The notes under the pieces are model-generated. The model had not been told where the DNA came from. It was given only the letters and a program-made list of their open reading frames with translations, and ran no database searches. Below are positions 1 through 5,179 of a DNA stretch of 5,831 bases, one piece after another. This DNA comes from Candidatus Bipolaricaulota bacterium (GTDB taxonomy: Bacteria; Bipolaricaulota; Bipolaricaulia; UBA7950; UBA9294). Position 1 is the stretch's first letter. Each line of letters starts with the position of its first letter. The translations under genes and the position numbers were made by a program. The stretch spans positions 977,419 through 983,249 of the forward strand of contig CP070725.1 in NCBI GenBank assembly GCA_020350845.1, in the 5' to 3' direction.

Positions 1-1541
1 CAATCCCACGTCACGCGTACCTTGTCGATCGCGATGCCCAGCTCCTCGGCGGCGATCTGGCGCAGAACGGTGTAGGTCCCCTGTCCGTAGTCCACGCCCG
101 AGACGAGGAGGTCGGCCGCGCCGTCCTCGTCGAGCTTGATGATCACCGAGCACGACGTGTACGTGGGCATCGCCGGTGCCTTGTGGAGCATCGCGATCCC
201 CTTGCCGCGAGCCTTCGCCGAATCGCCGGACGAGGCACTGGGGACGCCCCACGCGATCGCCTCTGCCGCCGCCTCGAGGCACGCCTGCGGATCGCCGTGC
301 CCGGGAGTGAACTCCTCACCGGTGATCGTCGTCTCCCCGGGACGCAGCAGGTTCCGGCGGCGGAACTCGACAGGATCCATCTCCAGCCTGCGTGCCGTCA
401 TGTCGATCGCGCGTTCCACACCCCACAGCACCTCGAGGTGGCCGAAGCCACGGTACGCCGTGCCGAAGACCTTGTTCGTGTACACCACGTAGGAGTCGAT
501 CCGGCAGCTGGGGAGCGCATACGGGCCGGCGCCGGAGTATGCGGCGGCACGTCCCACGTTGACGCCGTAGTCCGCGTACGCCCCCGCGTCCCAGACGTAC
601 TTCGCCCGCAGCCCGGCAATCGTCCCGTCGGAGTCGGCCCCGATCTCGATCGTCGAGTGCAGACCCTGCCGCGAGGGAAGGGTGTTGAACTCCTCTTCCC
701 GCGTGGCGACGATCTTGACCGGGCGCCCCGTAGCCTCCGCCAGGACGTAGGCCAACAGCTCCAGGTGAAGCCCCGCCTTGCCGCCGAAGCCGCCCCCCAC
801 AAACGGTACGTGAACCCTGATGTTCCCGTGAGGAATGCCGAAACAGACGCTGAGGAGATGACGTACCGTGTATGGCGACTGGCTCGACGTCCACAGCTCG
901 ACGCGTCGCTCCGGGAGAACGTGCGCGATCACCGCGTGCGTCTCCATCGGGACGTGCTGCACCGGGGGGTTGTAGAACGACGCGGACACCACCACATCTG
1001 CCCGTGCGAGCGCCGCCTCGATGTCGCCCTTACGGACCTTCTGGTGATGCGCGATGTTCGTGTTCGCCTGAGGGAAGAACACGCCCTCCATGTGGGCGTA
1101 GCCGGCGAGCTCGGGGTGGACGAGCGGGGCGTCGGAGGCGAGCGCGTCTCGTGGATCGAGGACGGCGTCCGTCGGCTCGTACTCGACGCGTATCCTGCGA
1201 GCGGCCTCACGCGCCGTGTCCAGGCGATCGGCGGCGACGGCGGCGACCGGCTCGCCCTGATAGCGGACCACGTCACGTGCGAGGATGCATTTGTCTTGCA
1301 GGTAGAGCCCGAGCCGGAAGCACAGTCCGTCGCCGGTGAGCACCGCACGCACTCCGGGCATTCGGCGTGCCGCCTCGGCATCGATCGCCACGATACGTGC
1401 CGACGCGTGCGGGGACGTCACGAGCGCGACGTGAAGCATCCCCGGAAGGGAGAGATCGTGCGTGTACCGTCCCGCGCCGGTCACCTTGTCCACGGCGTCG
1501 GCGCGCGCGACGGGCGTTCCCACAACACGCAGGTCACGCAT
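1..1541 (-). CDS. Molybdenum hydroxylase large subunit (xanthine dehydrogenase family, molybdopterin-binding), C-terminus cut by window edge
   Basis: This is the catalytic subunit of a three-subunit xanthine dehydrogenase/CO dehydrogenase-family enzyme, which binds the Mo-pterin cofactor and hydroxylates or oxidises a small substrate, passing electrons to the 2Fe-2S subunit. It starts at ATG 1541-1539 and stays open for 513 codons to the left edge. Residues about 18-124 look like the aldehyde oxidase/xanthine dehydrogenase a/b hammerhead domain. From about 133 the cofactor-binding domain follows, with GGGFGGK at 249-255, AYRGFG at 362-367 and a GVDYGQG segment at 482-488. The family is usually 700-800 residues, so roughly a third is missing, including the region of the catalytic Glu near the C-terminus. 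The residue after GGGFGGK is Ala256, where xanthine dehydrogenases have Glu. The loop AYRGFG differs from the AYRCSF of form I CO dehydrogenase. The start overlaps the upstream gene's stop by 8 bases and has a GGGGAGG ribosome site 6 bases ahead. The family is certain; the substrate is not known. Confidence 0.95.
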   Translation of the reverse strand, partial: MRDLRVVGTPVARADAVDKVTGAGRYTHDLSLPGMLHVALVTSPHASARIVAIDAEAARRMPGVRAVLTGDGLCFRLGLYLQDKCILARDVVRYQGEPVAAVAADRLDTAREAARRIRVEYEPTDAVLDPRDALASDAPLVHPELAGYAHMEGVFFPQANTNIAHHQKVRKGDIEAALARADVVVSASFYNPPVQHVPMETHAVIAHVLPERRVELWTSSQSPYTVRHLLSVCFGIPHGNIRVHVPFVGGGFGGKAGLHLELLAYVLAEATGRPVKIVATREEEFNTLPSRQGLHSTIEIGADSDGTIAGLRAKYVWDAGAYADYGVNVGRAAAYSGAGPYALPSCRIDSYVVYTNKVFGTAYRGFGHLEVLWGVERAIDMTARRLEMDPVEFRRRNLLRPGETTITGEEFTPGHGDPQACLEAAAEAIAWGVPSASSGDSAKARGKGIAMLHKAPAMPTYTSCSVIIKLDEDGAADLLVSGVDYGQGTYTVLRQIAAEELGIAIDKVRVTWD

Positions 1542-2019
1542 CGCCGGCCTCCCCGGGCCGTCGCCGGCGCGCCGCGATGCGCACCGCCTCCAGGATCGCC
1601 TCGTACCCGGTGCAGCGACAGAGGTTCCCCGCGATCGCCTCGAGGATCTCGTCCTCGCCGGGATCGTCCGTGCGGGAGAGGAGCGCCCGTGCCGACAGGA
1701 TCATCCCCGGCGTGCAGAAGCCGCACTGCACCGCTCCCGCCTCGATGAACGCCTGCTGGAGGGAGGACAGCTCACCGCCGTGGGCCTCGCCCTCGATCGT
1801 CGTCAGCTCGCAGCCGTCCGCCTCCACGGCGAGGACTAGGCAGGAAGTCACTGGCGTCCCGTCGAGGAGGACCGTACACGCGCCGCACTCGCCGATGCTG
1901 CATCCCTCCTTCGTCCCGGTGAGGTGCAGTGCGTCGCGAATGAGCTCGAGCAGGGTCATCGAGGAAGGGACGCAGAGCTCCTGCCGCTCGCCGTTCACCG
2001 TGAACGAGATGGGGTGCAT
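1534..2019 (-). CDS. Molybdenum hydroxylase small subunit, two [2Fe-2S] clusters (CoxS/XDH type)
   Basis: This is the electron-transfer subunit that relays electrons from the molybdenum centre to FAD. Its 161 residues match the family's usual 150-170. The N-terminal plant-ferredoxin-like domain carries Cys40, Cys45, Cys48 and Cys60 (within CSIGECGAC and further on). The C-terminal helical domain carries Cys99 and Cys102 (QCGFCTPGM, residues 98-106) and Cys134 and Cys136 (CRCTGYE, 134-140). All eight ligands for two [2Fe-2S] clusters are therefore present, and Gln98 is the residue that in this family approaches the Mo cofactor. The ATG at 2019-2017 shares one base with the TGA of the FAD-subunit gene (TGATG). 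An in-frame GTG directly before it (2022-2020) is an alternative start, with the purine-rich stretch GGAAGGGG 7 bases ahead of it and 10 bases ahead of the ATG. The stop overlaps the large-subunit start by 8 bases, which implies translational coupling. Confidence 0.96.
   Translation of the reverse strand: MHPISFTVNGERQELCVPSSMTLLELIRDALHLTGTKEGCSIGECGACTVLLDGTPVTSCLVLAVEADGCELTTIEGEAHGGELSSLQQAFIEAGAVQCGFCTPGMILSARALLSRTDDPGEDEILEAIAGNLCRCTGYEAILEAVRIAARRRRPGEAGDA
1548..1554 (-). promoter_or_regulatory. Ribosome binding site of the large-subunit gene, inside the small-subunit coding region
   Basis: GGGGAGG lies within the last codons of the small-subunit gene and ends 6 bases before the ATG at 1541. 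It supports that start even though the gene overlaps its upstream neighbour by 8 bases. Confidence 0.75.
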
Positions 2020-2870
2020 CACGCCACCGCCCCTTCCGCAGCAAGCCGGTCGCAGAGGCGCCGCAGGAGGACGGGGAGGATCGCGCGCCGGTACGAGGCG
2101 GACGCGCGCACATCGCTGATCGGGGATGTTGCCTTCTCGGCAAGGGTGATCAGTCGCTCCGAGATCTCCGCGGGCGATTGGCCCCGTGTGTCAACGGGGT
2201 CAAGGAGCACCGGCGTCGGGGCACAGCTTCCGACGGCGACCGCCATTCTCCTTGTGTCGACGTCGACGGACCCCGCCACGTTGACCACCGCCAGATCGTG
2301 TCCGCGGATGCGCTGTTGCTTCAGGAACGCCGTCTCGAGCGCCCCTTCGGCCGCCGGAATCCGAACCTCGACAACGATGTCCTCCGCGGAGAGCGAGGTT
2401 CGCTTCACGCCGGTGAACAACTCCTGTACCGGGACCGATCGCCGGCCCGCGGGGCCGGCGACGATCAGCTCGGCGCCGGCGACCAGCAAGACGGGCGCGG
2501 TGTCGGCCGCGGGGGAGGCGTTGCACACGTTCCCGGCGAGCGTCGCGCGGCCGCGGATCTGGTAGGTCCCGATCGAGAGTGCGGCATCCGCAAGCGCCAC
2601 GAGACGATGTCGCACGGCGCGCGACTCGGCAACGGCGTTGAGCGGCGTCGCCGCTCCGATGCGAAGCTCCGTTTCCCCGATCTCCAATCGGCGCAGCTCA
2701 TCGATTCCTTTGACATCGACAAGGAGCGCGGGAGCCCGGTGGCCGTTACGGATCTCCACCAGCAGGTCGGTTCCCCCGGCGTAGACCGCAGCGTCGCCGC
2801 CGCGCTCGCGAAGCAAGGAGACGGCATCCTCGACGCTCTTCGGTCGCGCGTACTCGAATCTCCCGATCAT
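2019..2870 (-). CDS. Molybdenum hydroxylase medium subunit, FAD-binding (CoxM/XDH type)
   Basis: This 283-residue protein is the FAD-binding subunit, which receives electrons from the 2Fe-2S subunit and passes them to the final acceptor. The length is normal for the family (about 280-295). The PCMH-type FAD domain carries AGGTDLL at 31-37 and the second flavin loop TLAGNVCNASPAAD at 110-123. The C-terminal CO-dehydrogenase flavoprotein domain starts near residue 178, with KQQRIRGHDLAVVNVAG (184-200) and the closing DVRASASYRRAI (253-264). The ATG at 2870-2868 follows GGAGAGG by 6 bases. An in-frame TGA at 2900-2898 excludes any long N-terminal extension. It is the first gene of the M-S-L operon, lies about 58 bases downstream of the predicted transcription start, and its stop overlaps the next gene's ATG. 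A perfect 9-base inverted repeat lies inside the gene (2440-2460). Confidence 0.96.
   Translation of the reverse strand: MIGRFEYARPKSVEDAVSLLRERGGDAAVYAGGTDLLVEIRNGHRAPALLVDVKGIDELRRLEIGETELRIGAATPLNAVAESRAVRHRLVALADAALSIGTYQIRGRATLAGNVCNASPAADTAPVLLVAGAELIVAGPAGRRSVPVQELFTGVKRTSLSAEDIVVEVRIPAAEGALETAFLKQQRIRGHDLAVVNVAGSVDVDTRRMAVAVGSCAPTPVLLDPVDTRGQSPAEISERLITLAEKATSPISDVRASASYRRAILPVLLRRLCDRLAAEGAVA
2437..2466 (-). repeat. GC-rich inverted repeat inside the FAD-subunit gene
   Basis: CGCCGGCCC (2440-2448) and GGGCCGGCG (2452-2460) form a perfect 9-base inverted repeat with a 3-base loop. An outer GAT/ATC pair extends it across a two-base bulge. It falls in the coding region around residues 136-145 (VAGPAGRR). 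No U-tract follows it, so it is not a terminator. It may simply reflect Gly/Pro/Ala/Arg codons in a high-GC gene. Confidence 0.5.
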
Positions 2871-2876
2871 CGCCCG

Positions 2877-2883
2877 CCTCTCC
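2877..2883 (-). promoter_or_regulatory. Ribosome binding site of the FAD-subunit gene
   Basis: GGAGAGG ends 6 bases before the ATG at 2870. Together with the in-frame stop at 2900-2898 this fixes the start. Confidence 0.75.
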
Positions 2884-2934
2884 GTGTCCGGCCCGGGTCA
2901 GAATCGCAAAGGACCCTCCTGAACAGAACTTCCA

Positions 2935-2962
2935 ATGATAGCCCCGGTGTCGGAAACGTCAA
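2935..2962 (-). promoter_or_regulatory. Predicted sigma70-type promoter for the molybdenum hydroxylase operon
   Basis: Read on the minus strand, TTGACG (2962-2957) and TATCAT (2940-2935) each match the -35 and -10 consensus at 5 of 6 positions and are separated by 16 bases. This is A+T-richer than the surroundings and sits in the only sizeable intergenic gap. The predicted transcription start is near 2928, giving a leader of about 58 bases before the FAD-subunit ATG. The match was found by eye and not scored against a genome background. Confidence 0.6.
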
Positions 2963-3007
2963 CCGCAGGACGCATCCGTCGCGCGCGGGCAGAGAACGCA
3001 ACCCGGC

Positions 3008-5113
3008 CTACGGCGTCGGGATCTCGAACGAGGACAGCGCGCGGCGGGCGACGTCGATCTCCTCCCCCGCCTCCCGTCGCGCCCTGCTCCAGAAGGCGCG
3101 TTCGCTCGCGGACAGGGCGGGATCCTCCGCGAGGTGCGACTCCGCTTCCGCGAGCTTGGCCTCGGCGCGCGCAAGGGCCTCCTCGTAGAGCGCTCGCGCC
3201 TCGTCCGTTCGATCGCGTGCAAGCTCGAGATCGGCGAGCGCGATGTACGTGCGGACATAGCTCGGGAACTCGTCGATCGCTGCTCGGAGAACGGTCGTCG
3301 CTCGGTCCGTATCGCCCTCGCGCTTCGCCAGCAGCGCATCAAGGTAGAGTCCCTGGACCCGCAGATCGGGACCCACGGCGAAGCTCACCAGCCACGTCAC
3401 CCCGACGCGCATCGTTGGCACGTCTTCGAGCCGCAGGCCGAGGTTCGCCAGCGAGAGGTAGACTTCGGCCCGGGGGAAGCGCACGGTGCATCGCTCGAGG
3501 TCGGCACGCGCCTCCTCGTAGACCGCCGCCGCTTCGGCGAACGCTCCCCTGGACATCGACTCGTCGGCCGAGTACAGCCGCGTCGTCGCACGGTGGAAGA
3601 GCGCCTCGCGCGGGCAGAGATCGAGGGCAATGCTCTGCGTGAACTCGCCCTCGGCGCTTGCCGTCTCTCCACGTTCGAGGGCGCCGATCCCCGCACGAAG
3701 GTGCGCCTCCGCCGACAGATCACGAACCGCGAGCACCGCGCCGAGCACGGTCACGGCAACGACCGCGAAGGCTCCCACCGTGAGGCGCCACCGTTCGAGG
3801 CAGAGCCGTCGGCAGCCCCCGCCTCCGTAGGCGGGCGCCGAGGAGATCCCGACCACGACCGCGAGAACGATGAGTGGGGAGGCGAGATGCATCGGCGACG
3901 AAATCACGGCCTGCGCGAGGAAGGCGATCGTGCCCGCGAACAGGGCGAGCAGGTCGAGTCGGCCGTCGGCATCGGACGTCCTTCGAAGGCGCAGCGCGAC
4001 GAACGTCGGGAGCGACAGAAGCAGGGCGAGGAGCGCAAGGAGCCCGAGGATCCCCGTCTCGGCTCCCGCCTGGAGAAGATCACTCTCCGCGCGCTTCGCC
4101 GGAGCCGGGACGACCCCGTCGGCCGACCCCGGCTCGACGACGGAGGCGACCGCCTCGGGGGCCTCGATCTCGAAGTGCCCGAGACCGGCGCCGAGGAGGG
4201 GACGCTCCGTGAAGATCGCCCACGCGGACCGACGGGCCACACTGCGCCACGACGGATCACCGCTCGAGGCGGGCCTTCCGTCCGGCGCAGCGGAGGTGCC
4301 GCCGGGCGCGACATCGACCGCGGACAGGACGGCACCGAGGGCGACGGCGATCACGATCAAGGCGAGGGCTGCGGTTCGCCACACCCGCTCCCGCGCAAGG
4401 ATCGCCCTGCGACCGAGGACGAGGAGGCCGACTCCCACGGCAACGATCGCCACCGCCATCGACAAGACGAGATCGACACCGCCGACGAGCGCCGCGGTGA
4501 AGGCGAGGAGGGCGATCGCGACCAGTGAAGCGACCCGTGTCGCCGTGGACCGCCACCGAGCCGCAAGGATCGTGCACGGAACGACGGCCGATGCGAGGAA
4601 GTTCGCGAGCGCGCGCGGCCCCCCGAAGAACGAGCGCGCCGCCTCCGCTCCCCCTCCTCCCGTACCGACACCGAAGTACTGCACGAGGCCGTAGACGGCC
4701 GCGATCACGGCGGTGGAAGCGATCGCCGTGACGAGCCAGCGGGCGTCTTCCAACGTTCGCACGACGCTCGCGGTGACGAGCGCGAGGGAGGCGAAGGCGA
4801 TCATCGCGACGATGCCTTGAAGCGCGAGGCACGGGACCGTCGCCGGGACGAGCGACAGCGCCGCGACGGCAACGAGGACGCCCCACGGGATCAGAACCCA
4901 CGGCGCGCGCACGATCCACGAGGCACGCAGCCACCCCACGAACGCCCACACGGCGACGAGCACGGCGATCCCGAGGAGGGCGATCGTGAACTTGACGCTC
5001 TGCGTCCCGCTGCCTCCCGACCACCAGAAGATCGGGATGACGAACACCCACGCGACCAGCAACCAGATCATCCCGCGATCGACGATCGCCTCGACGCCTC
5101 GACGGACTCTCAC
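3008..5113 (-). CDS. O-antigen ligase/polymerase family membrane protein with C-terminal TPR tail (Wzy_C/WaaL-like)
   Basis: This is a polytopic inner-membrane protein that would transfer or polymerise lipid-linked glycan on the periplasmic side. Numbering is from the GTG at 5113 (701 residues). About 13 hydrophobic segments can be read, roughly at 16-31, 41-62, 72-90, 96-118, 127-148, 169-186, 194-212, 213-234, 247-266, 353-374, 386-404, 412-426 and 444-463. The large loop at 267-352 holds the Wzy_C signature, with Trp298 and PLLGAGLGHF at 305-314, followed by AESDLLQAGAETG at 342-354. Residues 464-701 are soluble, alpha-helical and TPR-like (for example 467-515, 525-560 and 590-650), ending in a charged, possibly coiled-coil stretch. 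The GTG is preferred because GGAGGGGAGG lies 6 bases ahead; an ATG at 5143-5141 would add ten residues (711 in all) but has no visible ribosome site. Whether it is a ligase, a Wzy polymerase or a protein O-glycosyltransferase cannot be decided by eye. Where homologues usually have His in the second signature, this protein has Glu343. Confidence 0.9.
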   Translation of the reverse strand: MRVRRGVEAIVDRGMIWLLVAWVFVIPIFWWSGGSGTQSVKFTIALLGIAVLVAVWAFVGWLRASWIVRAPWVLIPWGVLVAVAALSLVPATVPCLALQGIVAMIAFASLALVTASVVRTLEDARWLVTAIASTAVIAAVYGLVQYFGVGTGGGGAEAARSFFGGPRALANFLASAVVPCTILAARWRSTATRVASLVAIALLAFTAALVGGVDLVLSMAVAIVAVGVGLLVLGRRAILARERVWRTAALALIVIAVALGAVLSAVDVAPGGTSAAPDGRPASSGDPSWRSVARRSAWAIFTERPLLGAGLGHFEIEAPEAVASVVEPGSADGVVPAPAKRAESDLLQAGAETGILGLLALLALLLSLPTFVALRLRRTSDADGRLDLLALFAGTIAFLAQAVISSPMHLASPLIVLAVVVGISSAPAYGGGGCRRLCLERWRLTVGAFAVVAVTVLGAVLAVRDLSAEAHLRAGIGALERGETASAEGEFTQSIALDLCPREALFHRATTRLYSADESMSRGAFAEAAAVYEEARADLERCTVRFPRAEVYLSLANLGLRLEDVPTMRVGVTWLVSFAVGPDLRVQGLYLDALLAKREGDTDRATTVLRAAIDEFPSYVRTYIALADLELARDRTDEARALYEEALARAEAKLAEAESHLAEDPALSASERAFWSRARREAGEEIDVARRALSSFEIPTP

Positions 5114-5114
5114 G

Positions 5115-5143
5115 ATGGGCCTCCCCTCCACGCGAAGGCCCAT
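5115..5143 (-). repeat. Inverted repeat over the ligase/polymerase start region (hairpin A)
   Basis: ATGGGCCT (5143-5136 on the minus strand) is a perfect 8-base inverted match to AGGCCCAT (5122-5115), with a 13-base loop. In the mRNA the loop would hold most of the GGAGGGG ribosome site, and the 3' arm would end one base before the preferred GTG start. The repeat is seen directly; a function is inference. Confidence 0.5.
5120..5129 (-). promoter_or_regulatory. Strong ribosome binding site that decides the start of the ligase/polymerase gene
   Basis: GGAGGGGAGG ends 6 bases before a GTG at 5113-5111. The longer reading frame begins at ATG 5143-5141, but the bases just ahead of that ATG (CCCCTCGACA) contain no purine-rich site. 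The site overlaps the arms of two inverted repeats (5115-5143 and 5122-5154). Confidence 0.65.
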
Positions 5144-5154
5144 TGTCGAGGGGA
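5122..5154 (-). repeat. Second inverted repeat that would mask the ribosome site (hairpin B)
   Basis: TCCCCTC (5154-5148, minus strand) is a perfect 7-base inverted match to GAGGGGA (5128-5122), with a 19-base loop. The 3' arm is the core of the ribosome binding site. This pairing crosses hairpin A and shares a base with it, so the two should be mutually exclusive. Confidence 0.45.
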
Positions 5155-5179
5155 CTTGAGCACGGGCAAGTCGTCCCGG

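Noticed and set aside
1..1541. Naming the large subunit CoxL (aerobic CO dehydrogenase) because of the M-S-L order
   Set aside because: The loop AYRGFG lacks the form I CO dehydrogenase cysteine, so gene order alone does not justify the name.
183..1748. Long plus-strand open frame of 521 codons opposite the large and small hydroxylase subunits
   Set aside because: It is antisense to genes with clear conserved motifs, is Arg/Pro/Gly-rich low-complexity protein with no recognisable domain, and is the expected result of few stop codons in high-GC DNA.
2963..3007. Terminator after the ligase/polymerase gene
   Set aside because: Only 4-base stems (such as GACG/CGTC) and no U-tract are visible; nothing convincing.
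3134..4528. Plus-strand open frame of 464 codons opposite the ligase/polymerase gene
   Set aside because: It is antisense to a convincing membrane protein, with Arg/Glu/Asp/Gly-rich composition and no domain; a shadow frame.
5115..5154. The two start-region repeats forming an H-type pseudoknot
   Set aside because: The 3' arms share a base with no linker, and only 4 bases link the 5' arms, too short to span the stems; mutually exclusive hairpins are more plausible.
5153..5172. Possible terminator between the dehydratase and the ligase/polymerase gene (GACTTG/CAAGTC, 8-base loop)
   Set aside because: The stem is only 6 bases and not GC-rich, and no U-tract follows on the minus strand, so it does not meet the form of an intrinsic terminator.
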